This document shows, one piece after another, positions 31,084-41,005 of a stretch of DNA of 64,000 nucleotides. The DNA comes from Selaginella moellendorffii (Eukaryota > Streptophyta > Lycopodiopsida > Selaginellales > Selaginellaceae). The stretch spans positions 66,832-130,831 of the forward strand of contig NW_003314413.1 in NCBI RefSeq assembly GCF_000143415.4, read 5' to 3'. The notes under the pieces were generated by a model. The model was not told the DNA's origin and searched no databases. It worked only from the letters and a program-made list of their open reading frames with translations. Within the stretch, counting starts at the first letter, position 1. The number at the start of each line of letters is the position of its first letter. A program made the position numbers and the translations under genes.

Positions 31084-32719
31084 ATGACGAGCGCGTGGGA
31101 TCCGGCCTACCTGTGGAGGCAAACCAGCAAGCTGCTGCGGCGATCCGAGCCGGAGGTCCACGTCCACGAGGTAAATCACGCCGAAATTCCAGCGCCGAGC
31201 AGCGGCGGGGGAGGAATCGAGAGGATATTTCCCGCGCTGAGCTCCAGGGATGTGCTGCTCGTCACCGGCGCCGCGGCGGTCGGCGGAGCTCTCGTCGTGG
31301 CGGCCGTGTACGCCGCGCCAGGGATTCTGTCCAGGTATCAGATCGAATGCCCGGCGTGTGGATGCCACTGCTGCGTTTGCTATGTCGCCCACCAGCGCCC
31401 GGCGGAGCTCGTTGCCAAGATGATCAAGGGAATTTCATCGTCGCTGGTAAGCTCGCGAATTTCTTTTGGAGAGTCTCGTGCTCTTTCTTCGTTCTCCTTT
31501 TTCTCGTTTCTCACTACATTCTTTTTTAACCTTTGGATATTTTCTTTGGTAAGGCTGCTGGAAAAGAGAAGATCCAGAAGGCTGTAGGATTCACCTCGGC
31601 TACCAGCGACGAGCATTCTCACGCAGACAACAACAATGGAAGCTGGACGTGCATCCAAGTCTCGCGGGACAAAAACTCTTCCACTACTGTGGATGTCGAA
31701 GAGACACAGGCGGCGGCTGTGACAGGCGACGAAGAGATCGACATTGACAACAGGCCTGGCTTGCCAGATCCTTTCTCCGCGACGAAGCGCAAAGGGTAGG
31801 CACTTCTAAAGTCTGGCATTCTAAAACACTTCATTCTTTGTCCTTGCAGCTATCTCTCGTGGGACGATTACTTCATGTCCATTGCGTTTCTCTCGGCTCA
31901 GAGGTCCAAAGATCCCATCCGACAAGTCGGAGCTTGTCTCGTTAGCCAAGACTACGTCATCTTGGGTATGAAACATTTCTCTTCCAGTTTTCTCGAGTTT
32001 CTCCCGCTAATGCTGGACTCTCCAGGCATTGGCTACAACGGCTTTCCTCGAGGTTGCTCCGACGATAAGCTTCCCTGGGCCAAAGTAAGCTCCATTCCAT
32101 GTATTTTACTCTCGAGATTCACTTGGACCCTCTTTGCAGAAATCACGGGATGGTGACTTGCTCAAGACCAAATACCCGTAAGTCGTTTTCTCATTTGTTT
32201 GTTCTCTCCACTCGATTTCCTTCGTCTTTCTTCGTGTTTTTCCTGCTTTGACAGCGTCGTTGTTGTTATCTCTTTGCAGATACGTATGCCATGCGGAAGT
32301 GAACGCCATCCTGAATAGGAATCACGCCTCAGCATCCGGTCAGGTACTCGTCAAATTCATGCCACGTTGAAAGCTCTCCCTTCACCCGGATCTCCGTTTA
32401 GAGGCTCTACGTGACCATGTTCCCGTGCAACGAGTGTGCCAAAGTCATAATCCAGGTACTGAAATCTTACTACCCTCCGATTAAACTTCTCGTTTCTCTT
32501 TTCAGGCAGGAATCGCCGAAGTGATCTTCTACACCGACAAGCAATCGCACCCCAACTTTCAATTCACAGCCTCACGCAAGCTGCTGTCCATGGCCAACGT
32601 TAAGGTAAGAAAGATCCTCCAAGTCTCTGGGAACTGGAGAAAATCACAGAAGAACTGTTGTGTCTTTGCAGCTCCGACAGCACCAGCCCAAAGCAAAGTC
32701 CATCATTCTCGAGTTCTAA
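31084..32719 (+). CDS. dCMP deaminase with membrane-type N-terminal extension
   Basis: Eight exons, about 360 aa. The C-terminal 160 residues are the deaminase: 'YLSWDDYFMSIAFLSAQRSK', 'QVGACLV', 'GIGYNGFPRGCSDDKLPWAK', the zinc/proton-relay motif 'YVCHAEVNAILN' (His-Ala-Glu), and 'MFPCNECAKVIIQAGI' (PCxxC zinc ligands). 'EVIFYTDK' follows. dCMP deaminase makes dUMP for thymidylate synthesis. The N-terminal 200 residues are unusual. They comprise a soluble start, a hydrophobic segment (about 57-81, 'VLLVTGAAAVGGALVVAAVY'), a Cys cluster ('ECPACGCHCCVCY', Cys 89-99) and an acidic linker. I recall a plant dCMP deaminase-like gene with a similar extension (Arabidopsis At3g48540 type), but its role is unknown to me. 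Confidence 0.9.
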
Positions 32720-32793
32720 GCAAGAGTGAGCTTCCGTACATATATATACACTAGACCAAGGAGATCACTCTCCGTACGTAATAGCTATTGACG

Positions 32794-34167
32794 CTAAGAA
32801 GTTTTGTCCGTGTAGACGAGGACTAAGAACTTGGTGATCTCTTGCGAGACGATCTTCCATTGCGTGTTCTTGCCGCTCTGGTTGTGATCCGGGTGGTAGA
32901 GCCGCAGCGCCTTCTTGAGCGCCGATCGTGGCGACTGGACGCTCTCGTCGACGATCCGAACGCGATCCGCGGGATCCAGCCCCGGCGGCGGATGCTCCGC
33001 GAGGAGAAACTCGAGGAACTTGGGCAGATTGTGCTTGTTCTTGGCGAAATTGGCCTCGAGGCGCATGAAAACTTTGGTCTTGAGCTCCTCGTGATCCCTG
33101 TTCTTGCTCTTCTTCCTCATTGCCAGGGCCTGGTACGCGCTCTTCATCCTCTCCACGAGCTTGGAGAAATTCTTCCTCCTCTTGTGCTGGAGCAGTGAAT
33201 CGCCGATGGCGATGGCGCTCGTGTAGGCGCTCTCGCCCTGTTCTTCCAGCCCCAGCGTGACGAGGAGCTGCCCCACGCCTCCCAGCGCGAGAACTCGCGC
33301 CTCCTCGTCGCAATCCCTCGCCAGGAGCTCCGATTCGCGGAACTGATCCAGTGCGCTCACCAGGATCTCCAGCCGCTGCTCCGGATCCCGTGATCTCCCG
33401 GCCAGCTCGCGGAAATCCTCGCCCTTCTTCCTCGCCTGGATGGATTCGCACAACCGGCACTTGAGCTCCACGCGCCGCTGGAGCTCCCGGAGCTCGTGCC
33501 GGAAGTCGCGGAAGGCGCGGCCCTCGCATTGCGCGGCGGCGACCTCCAGCGGCGCCGCGCAATCGCTGAGGATGCCCAGCGCAGCGAGGAAGGATCTTAC
33601 AGCCTCGCCCCTGTCCGCGTCCTGGATCATCTCCTCGGCCTTGCGGAGGAGAGCCTCGCAGTACGCCCTGTGAAGAACAGCGCTGGCGTGGATTGAGCCT
33701 TGGGGGTGGCGCTGGAAGATCTTGCAAGCCTTGGCGAGGCTGGATTCCGAGCCGAGAACTGGATCGCTGGCCGCGATGGCGGCAAAATCCAGCAGCGCCG
33801 CCTTGATCCCCGCGATCCAATCTTTGGACTGGATCCCCGATCCGTAGGAAATGGCGTCGAGGGAATCCCTCACGGAGCTGGATAGATGGAAGCTTGCGAC
33901 GTCCTCACCGCAGCAATCGTGGCGGAGGAGCGCCACCATCGCCAGCCGCCTGTGCGCCGACGCCAGGTTCTTGTGGCACCTGGATCTCTCGGCGCGGTGC
34001 TCATCGCCATCGCCAGCGCCATGGGAAGATCGATCGAGGTGGACGAGAGCGGAGGAGTAGGCCGCCACTGCCTTGCTCAATCGATCATACCTCACCAGTG
34101 GCGAGAGATTCTCCGAGTCGCTCCAGAAATGCCTGTTGCCTCTCTCGCGCAGCGAAGAAGCCGCCAT
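32794..34167 (-). CDS. J-domain-like protein with helical N-terminal region
   Basis: Single exon, 457 aa from the ATG at 34167. An in-frame ATG at 34263 exists, but the extra 32 residues are low-quality Arg/Glu repeats from a 'ctctct' tract. The bulk is Leu/Ala/Glu-rich helical sequence that looks TPR-like ('RYDRLSKAVAAYSSALVHLD', 'ESAYTSAIAIGDSLL'). The end has a J-domain core: 'PRSALKKALRLYHPDHNQSG', with an intact HPD tripeptide, then 'WKIVSQEITKFLVLVY'. J domains stimulate Hsp70 ATPase through HPD, so an Hsp70 co-chaperone role is inferred. No transit peptide or membrane segment is obvious. Its stop is 74 bp from the stop of the convergent deaminase gene. Confidence 0.72.
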   Translation of the reverse strand: MAASSLRERGNRHFWSDSENLSPLVRYDRLSKAVAAYSSALVHLDRSSHGAGDGDEHRAERSRCHKNLASAHRRLAMVALLRHDCCGEDVASFHLSSSVRDSLDAISYGSGIQSKDWIAGIKAALLDFAAIAASDPVLGSESSLAKACKIFQRHPQGSIHASAVLHRAYCEALLRKAEEMIQDADRGEAVRSFLAALGILSDCAAPLEVAAAQCEGRAFRDFRHELRELQRRVELKCRLCESIQARKKGEDFRELAGRSRDPEQRLEILVSALDQFRESELLARDCDEEARVLALGGVGQLLVTLGLEEQGESAYTSAIAIGDSLLQHKRRKNFSKLVERMKSAYQALAMRKKSKNRDHEELKTKVFMRLEANFAKNKHNLPKFLEFLLAEHPPPGLDPADRVRIVDESVQSPRSALKKALRLYHPDHNQSGKNTQWKIVSQEITKFLVLVYTDKTS

Positions 34168-34445
34168 CTCCGCGAAGAAACCTCTCTCTCTCTCTCGCCC
34201 GCGACGTAAAGTTGACCACGAATATTCCAATATTGTACGAAAATAGGGCATTTTACCAATCATATTTGTAACACTGCATTTAATTCATAAAAGTACTTTT
34301 TAACCCCTTGGAATACGCGAGATCTCGTTGAAGACCATAAATATTTTTAGCTTAAGATAAAAATAACGGTTTTACCCCTTATAATATTAAGAATATACCA
34401 CCTTTAAAAGAGGATTAGGGCTTTAGAACCCTAGTTTCTTGAGCT

Positions 34446-35878
34446 ATGGCGAGAGCGTCCTATCGCTCGGTCGTGGTGGGCGCCGGTCCAGCGGGGCTGG
34501 CAGCCATCGCCAATCTCCTCGACGCGGGCATCCATCCAATCCTGTGGGTGGATCCAGCCTTCGCGGCCGGCCGCCTCGCCAGGTACCAGCGAGTTCCAAG
34601 CAACACGAAGGTCCAGCTCTTCGTGGATTTCGCCATGGCGTCGCCCACGCTTGCTCGCCTCGCTGCCACCATGTCTCCGCCTCCTCTAGGTGAGTTTGAG
34701 AGCATGGATCCGCAAGGCACTTGCTTGCTCAAGGACACGGCTCGGATGGTTTCGCAGCTCACCCGAGGAATCCAGCAGCACCTCGCTGACAAAGTCGATT
34801 GCTACCAAGGATGGGTGACTCGAGTTCATGGCTCATCTAAGGTTCGTCACGGTTCTCTCTCTTCCTTCGTGTTCGTGGAGTCGTGAGTGATCTTCCTTGA
34901 GAATGAATGACTTGTTATAGTTCTCGTGCAGCAGCCATCTTGGTCTGTTGCTCTCGGCGTCGAAGCTCAAGATCAAGAAGCTACTGTGGTCGACACGGAC
35001 AATGTGATCTTCGCCACAGGTACGTCTCCCACTCCAGACTTGATCGTAAACAACTCTCCTTGTTTTATCAAGGTTCTCATCCGATCCCCTCGCATTCCTC
35101 CTGGGCTCCTCATCAACTCTATACCCGTCCCGAGCATGCCAAGATGATCGAGGAGCTGAGCTTGGAGACCGCTCTCGACCCCGGCGCGCTACAATCGGCA
35201 GTAACTCCCTCCGACGTTGTAGCTGTCGTCGGTGGAAGCCACTCGGGCGTTCTCTGCCTCAGGAATCTAGCCGAGCTTCCAAACAGACCACGCAAGATCC
35301 TTCACTACTATCGGTACTCTTTTCGTTTCCCTTTTTTTTCTTTGCTCGATTGATATGAGTTCTTGGAGTTCTTGTACAGGCAAGAGCTCAAGTATGCCGT
35401 CTACATGGACGGCTGGATTCTATATGATAATACGGGACTGAAAGGTGACGCCGCCGTTTGGGCGAAGCAAGTCCTCGAGCCGGGCCTCGTTCCACGCCTC
35501 GACTCACACCACCTCAAGAGCCCCGAGAGCGAAGCCGAGATTTACAAGGCAACCATGCCTGAGGTGACCAAGATCATCTACGCGATTGGCTTCCAGAGGA
35601 ACAAGCTCCCGGAGATGGTGCTGGAGGAGTTTCACGGTGGAGGCTCCAAGGATCATGGAGAGCGTGTCAAGCATTCTCCACAGAGTGGGAAGCTCGTCCT
35701 GGGCGACAAGCCCATTCCTGGGCTGTGGGGATATGGGATTGCGTTCCCGGAGGAGACTGTGGATCCTCTCGGGAACAAGGAGTGGGCCGTGGGACTGTGG
35801 AAGTTTATGCGTTACATGAAGAAGGTGATCCCTGAGAATGTAGCGCCAGAGATTATGAGTAATAGCAGCAAACTATAA
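34446..35878 (+). CDS. FAD/NAD(P)-binding oxidoreductase, monooxygenase-like
   Basis: Four exons (34446-34841, 34932 to about 35021, about 35072-35312, about 35382-35878), about 407 aa. The N-terminus has a Rossmann FAD motif, 'VVVGAGPAGLAAIANLLDAG'. The middle has an 'NVIFATGS' (ATG-type) motif and a second dinucleotide motif 'VVAVVGGSHSGVLCLRNL', so it binds FAD and NAD(P)H. 'GSHPIPSHSSW' resembles the region after the first ATG motif in N-hydroxylating/flavin monooxygenase-like proteins. The C-terminus contains 'KIIYAIGFQRNKLPE' and 'GLWGYGIAFPE'. The substrate is not predictable from sequence. The family looks more common in fungi and bacteria than in plants to me, but this needs a search. 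It is divergent from the J-domain-like gene, with 278 bp between start codons. Confidence 0.75.
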
Positions 35879-37483
35879 TAATTAATAATCGAATCAATAA
35901 AAGAATTATTGTCAATAAATCAAATATATAAGAATTATAAATTATAAAGATAAAGGCAAATAATTATAATGTAAATTTTATATTTCATACAATTAAATTA
36001 AATATATTATTATTTGTTTTTTTGAATACACTTTCATAAAAATTTTATAAGCATATTTATTAGTAATTTCATATCAAATATAAACTAGCAAAAATGTTTA
36101 AAATTATTTCGATAAATAACAAACATAACCACAATAGGATTAAAAACCATGGCCTTTAGATCTTTTTGTTTATTCTTGGGGTTAAGATTTGTGGGTGGTG
36201 ATGCGCGATGGCATCTTTTCCAGTAAAATTAATTATAAATTTAGATTTTTTCAAATTAAATATTTTTATTTCAATTTTTTATTTCTAATATTTATTATTT
36301 GCAGGTTTTAATATGTTTTTATGGGAAAATTGTAAAATCATAAATGATCAAAAAGTTATAAAATAAGCTAGTTTTTAATTTTTTTTTCATATGACTGTTT
36401 TAAAACTTTAATTATTCAATTGGATTATTTATTTCTCTCTATCCCACTTTCAAAAGATATATAATATTGTTATTTGTTATTTAAAAAACATTTGTAATTA
36501 TTAGCTATATTCATTAAAGCTTAATTGGGAAAAATTTATGCTGTATAATCACTAATAAATTACTACATCAAGTATCAATAAATTCATTAAATTAGATACT
36601 AATATCATCAAAAATAATTAAATAATTAAATATTTTTATTATAAAAATATTATAGTAATTATTTTGTTTTTTTTATATAAGAAACTTGTGAAAATTATTA
36701 TTAAAATTGTGATTGACTAATTTATTATAAATTATTTTTCAATTTTTATATATTTAAAACTTTGATTAAATAAAAATATTTAAAAGAAAAAAATTGAAAA
36801 TAAATATATAACATTGAGAATAACTTTCAAATGTTAAATATAAGAAGTTTTTTATTAGATATTGTTATTTTATAATTATAACTATAAAGTCGGTAAATAC
36901 TAAGAACTTTATTAGCATTTTTCATTTGAAACTCTACAATGTTACAAGATAATTTCAAAAATATAAATTTCAATATAATAAAATAACATATATTTTTCTT
37001 GTAATTTGACTTCAGGGAAATTAAATTGATAAATTTAAAATTCTGACGATGATGTTCTCGTCCATAATAAAAGGATAAGGTGAAAATAAAGGTGGCAAAT
37101 CAGTGAGTGCCACGTCACCACAATCTGCGTGCTTTGAGCCTCAAATAGCCGCGCTCATGTGGCTCCCACGTGGCCGCAAACCGGCGGAATCGGTAGCGAA
37201 CACTATCTTCCGTCTCGGGCCGGCGGGAGCCGCCAGTGGTCCGGTCACCCACCACTATAGAATGGAGCTGGTAAGCAACGCTAGACTTTGAATGGGCAGT
37301 GCGTGTTCCAGCCACGCGCACCAGGTGGGCGCTTTTGACCTAGAAAGAGGGCTCAAATTGGCGATTCATGAGAAGAAGTATCGTTTCCTTGCTCGCCAGT
37401 AGCTCGCACTCTCTCCTCAAGCCCTAGGATCGAATGCGCGCGCCAGACAGATCTGGCTAGGTCTTGGGCAATCTGGACGAGAA
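35879..37483. other. Very AT-rich island, then HEMA upstream region
   Basis: 35880-37080 is extremely AT-rich (long runs of A and T, few G/C) with no ORF of note. 37090-37483 is GC-rich and is probably the promoter/5' UTR of HEMA. It includes 'gccacgtcaccac' and 'cccacgtggccg', the latter a G-box-type CACGTG core of the kind often found in light-regulated plant promoters. Confidence 0.55.
37169..37174 (+). promoter_or_regulatory. G-box-type CACGTG core upstream of HEMA
   Basis: CACGTG occurs in 'ctcccacgtggccgc', about 315 bp upstream of the HEMA start codon. HEMA genes in plants are light-induced, and CACGTG is the binding core for bZIP/bHLH factors such as HY5 and PIFs. A single six-base match is weak evidence by itself. 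Confidence 0.3.
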
Positions 37484-39255
37484 ATGGCTGCCACAGCCGC
37501 AATTGGCCTGTGCTCTTCGATTGGCTCGATAACGGAGGTTTGCAGCAGCTCCAGCAGCTCCAGAATTGTGGAGGTCGCAAGGATTGGCTGCATCCATCGA
37601 GATTTTGGTAGATTTCCCAGGAAGGCTGCGCTCGTGAGAGCTTGCTCCATTGGTGGAGGAGGAGGAGACGCTCGTCTTCCTCCCAGTCACAGGGCCAAGG
37701 CTGCGAGTTTGGCAGCTCTAGAACAGCTCCGAAATGCCGGCGCCGACAGTAAGTTTAGCTTTCCTTTTTTTTTTTCTCGTGAGCTGATAAGATTGGATTG
37801 GATTGTGTTCTTGGCAGGATACACTAGCGAGAAGAGCAGCATTCTAGTGATAGGATTGAGCGTCCACACAGCTTCGGTGGAGCTACGTGAAAAGTTGGCC
37901 GTGCCAGAGGCGGAATGGCCACGCGCTATCGGCGAGCTCGTCTCTCACAACCATATAGAGGAGGCGGCGGTTTTAAGTACGTGTAATCGCATGGAGATTT
38001 ACGTGGTGGCTCTCTCGTGGCACCGTGGTGTCAAGGAGGTGACCGAGTGGATGTCCAAGGTGAGCTCTCAAGTTCTTGGTGCTAGAGTCTTAAACACTTC
38101 CTTTTGTATTGGTAGACTAGTGGAGTTCCTCTGGAAGAACTCCGGCAGCATTTGTTCATACTACGCGACCGAGACGCGACGCAGCATTTGTTCAAGGTGT
38201 CGTCCGGATTGGACTCGCTGGTGCTGGGCGAGGGGCAGATTCTCGCGCAAGTCAAGCAGGTGTTCAAGGTCGGGCAGGGTGCCAACGGATTCGGCAGGAA
38301 CTTGAATGGGCTCTTCAAGCAGGCGATCACGGCTGGCAAGAGAGTCCGGACGGAGACGAGCATTGCGGCCGGGGCGGTGTCGGTGAGCTCCGCGGCGGTG
38401 GAGCTAGCAGCGATGAAAGTTGCGAGCTATGGAGGGCTCTCCGCGGCTCAAGTCGTGATCGTCGGTGCCGGGAAGATGTCCAAGCTGCTCGTCAAGCACC
38501 TCATCTCCAAAGGCTGCACCAAGATGGTGGTCGTCAACAGGACGCAGCAGCGCGTGAGCGAGCTCCAGGCCGAGTTTCCAGACTCCACGCTCGAGTACCA
38601 GCCTCTGGACGAGATGATGAGATGTGCCGGGGAGGCCGACGTTGTCTTCACGAGCACAGCGTCAGACCAGCCACTCTTCTACAAAGATGACGCTGAGAAG
38701 ATCCCGGCTGCTCCTTTGGGAACCAGGTTCTTCATCGATATCTCGGTCCCTCGAAACGTTGCGGCCTGTGTTGCCGAGGTCCCCTCCGTCAGGCTCTACA
38801 ATGTGGACGACTTGAAAGAGGTGGTGGCCGCCAACCAGGAAGAGAGGAGGAGGAAGGCCATGGAGGCCCAGACCATCATCGAGGAGGAGCTGCGGAGCTT
38901 CGAGGCGTGGAGGGACTCGCTGGAGACGGTGCCGACGATAAAGAAGCTGCGAGCTTACGCGGAGAGGATCCGGACGAGCGAGCTGGAGAAGTGCCTGGCG
39001 AAGATGGGAGGCGACGAGTTGTCCAAGAAGAACAGGAAGCTCATCGAGGACCTCAGCCGGGGAATCGTCAACAAGCTGCTCCACGGGCCCATGCAAAACT
39101 TGAGAAGCGATGGCAGTGACGCCAGGACGGTGAACGAGACGCTGGAAAACATGCACGCTCTAGAGAGGATGTTTGATCTCAAAGCCGAGCTTGGTGGTCC
39201 CCTGGAGCTCAGATCCGCCAAGCAGCCCCCACCAGCAGCACCACCTTCCAGCTGA
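37484..39255 (+). CDS. HEMA: Glutamyl-tRNA reductase, chloroplast
   Basis: Three exons (37484-37748, 37818-38059, 38116-39255), 548 aa, full length for plant GluTR. The first 70-80 residues are Ser/Arg-rich and low in acids, fitting a chloroplast transit peptide. '[20 protein letters not shown]' and '[15 protein letters not shown]' follow, with the catalytic Cys in STCNRMEIY. Next are '[20 protein letters not shown]', the NADPH domain '[17 protein letters not shown]' and '[10 protein letters not shown]', and a helical C-terminal dimerisation domain. GluTR reduces Glu-tRNA(Glu) to glutamate-1-semialdehyde, the rate-limiting step of ALA and chlorophyll/heme synthesis. Parts of this gene recur as pseudogene fragments near 40600 and 46000, linked with BAHD genes. 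Confidence 0.97.
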
Positions 39256-39419
39256 CCACCACAGAAAATCCGCTCGCTACGGACGATCGAACGATCTCGG
39301 AAAGGTTTGTCTCTTCTTCTTTATGTTTTTGAGAGCTGAGCTGACGGAATAACACGGCACTGATACCAGTGCCTTGGATTACTCCTGGAAATTGTAAGAA
39401 AACATTCATATGAAATCAA

Positions 39420-39570
39420 ACGCGGCACATTGTCGGTGTCCAAATCCAATCATACATACTTCTCACGTTCTGGGAGACGGCCAACGCCTACTTGTTCCCA
39501 GCTCCAGAAGTTGTGAATAGGCTCTGAAGTCCACCTGGAAGTTGACCGTGCTCGTTGGCTCCAGAGTGTG
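39420..39570 (-). pseudogene. BAHD acyltransferase scrap next to HEMA
   Basis: The stretches 'gacggccaacgcctacttgt', 'ttcccagctccagaag', 'gttgtgaatagg' and 'gaagttgaccgtgctcgt' match the 3' coding part of the BAHD gene at 46640-46820 read on the same strand. Indels destroy the frame. The preceding 'ggcactgata..agtgccttggattactc' stretch (39353-39385) also matches the DNA just left of the second BAHD gene (46424-46456). It is therefore a remnant of the same duplication unit. Confidence 0.75.
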
Positions 39571-40052
39571 GGTTTTTCGTCACCGATTATATTATAAGCT
39601 GTATTTTTATCTTTATTATTGGATACATAATGTGTAATTAAAGTCTGTCAAAATAGTATACGTTTAATTGATATTTATGATATATTTTATAGATCTTATT
39701 TTTCTCTGACACATCGATATACAAACTCAAAAAGAGGGGAAGTGAGCATAGCTTTTAAAACTTCTTTGATCAATTTCTGGATTCTTAGTATCAAGAAATT
39801 TACAGAAACCTATAAATACCACAAAAGTTCTTCATGTGTCTACTGCAAAAATATTGTTGCCAGACACACTTGACTGATAAATTGTTTTATATGGAGACTT
39901 TGAGAAATACAATTAACCATCATATTAATAAATGTCAAAGGGTATGGCTCATTGTGCATTTGTCAAGTGATTGTAGTATTTATGCAATTAATAATAAAAA
40001 ATTTTGAGGGTCATGCAGTGCCTAATTGGAAATATGAGACCACAATGCAATT

Positions 40053-40192
40053 GATGCAAATGAATTGCCAATCCTTCAACTTTTAAAGCATGAAAATATT
40101 ATATTAGTTAAAAGTATCATGAGATGCAAATGAATTGTCAGTCCTTCAACTTTTAAAGCATGAAAATATCATATTAATTAAAAGTATCATGA
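40053..40192 (+). repeat. 70-bp tandem duplication
   Basis: Two copies with a 70-bp period, starting 'gatgcaaatgaattg' at 40053 and 40123. They share 'ccttcaacttttaaagcatg' and 'aaaagtatcatgaga' with few differences. Non-coding AT-rich DNA. Confidence 0.85.
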
Positions 40193-40599
40193 GAATCAAA
40201 CAGAATAATAATTTGCTATGTGTTGCATATTCAATTGATCAATTAGAATCATGTTTATAATTTATAAGTAAAAAATTAATTTTATTATAAGTATTTAGGA
40301 CAGTTTATAAAATATAAATACAAAATTAATTTAACTGTTTGATGGTGGTAGAATATCCTAAAATATTCAAATATATTCTAAGTATGTCCACTCCCACCCC
40401 TTAGGCAAAAATATATGATTGACAAATGAAGGGATGCATTTACTATTTGAAGCAATTAACATATTATTGCATTAGCAGCAAGCCAGGGTTGCTGCTTTCG
40501 CTCCACAATGTCCGACTGATGCTTGGAGCCACACCGTAAACGAAGACTTAGGATGGTCTTATGCCCTCATGGTAAAAGAAAAATGTTTATATTATCGGC

Positions 40600-40810
40600 T
40601 GAGATGCAATACGGCATTTGTTTAAGGCTCTAGCAAGAGTCCAAGGTCCGCCCACAGTGGAACTTGAATGGCCTCTTGGTTAGCTCCATCACTCCAATCT
40701 CCATCAGATTCTCTTGGGCGAGATCTTGATTGTTGGCGCCAGAAAAATGTCCAAGCTGCTCGTAAAGACAAAGATCGTGGTCATCACACGCTGGACGCCC
40801 CCAGCCTGCC
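40600..40810 (+). pseudogene. Decayed HEMA fragment 1
   Basis: Short blocks match the third exon of HEMA in order: 'gcatttgttyaaggt' (HEMA 38190s), 'ggaacttgaatgg' (38297), and 'gatcrtyggygccrgraa' with 'atgtccaagctgctcgt' and 'aagatsgtggtcrtcaac' (38456-38540). Between them are deletions and stops, so it cannot code. It lies directly left of the first BAHD gene. Confidence 0.75.
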
Positions 40811-41005
40811 AGATATTTCAATCCCTGCGACCTAAGCTTGTGAGTACTTAAACAAGGACCCAGTTGATGCAATTGATTCTAGGGAGCAAAGAACAAACGA
40901 GAAAGTCCAAGCTCTTCGCATTGTTTGTCTCATCTCATCACTTCCACCTAGCTCCAGCTTCGACCACCCGTCCAATCCAAACACGTACCTCTTATACATT
41001 TGCTC

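Larger units (their letters stand above)
39256..41005. other. AT-rich spacer with decayed BAHD and HEMA pieces
   Basis: Contains the HEMA 3' UTR, a BAHD scrap (about 39420-39570), a 70-bp tandem repeat (40053-40192), an inverted copy of the AT-rich repeat (about 40250-40400) and a decayed HEMA fragment (about 40600-40810). No intact gene. Confidence 0.6.
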
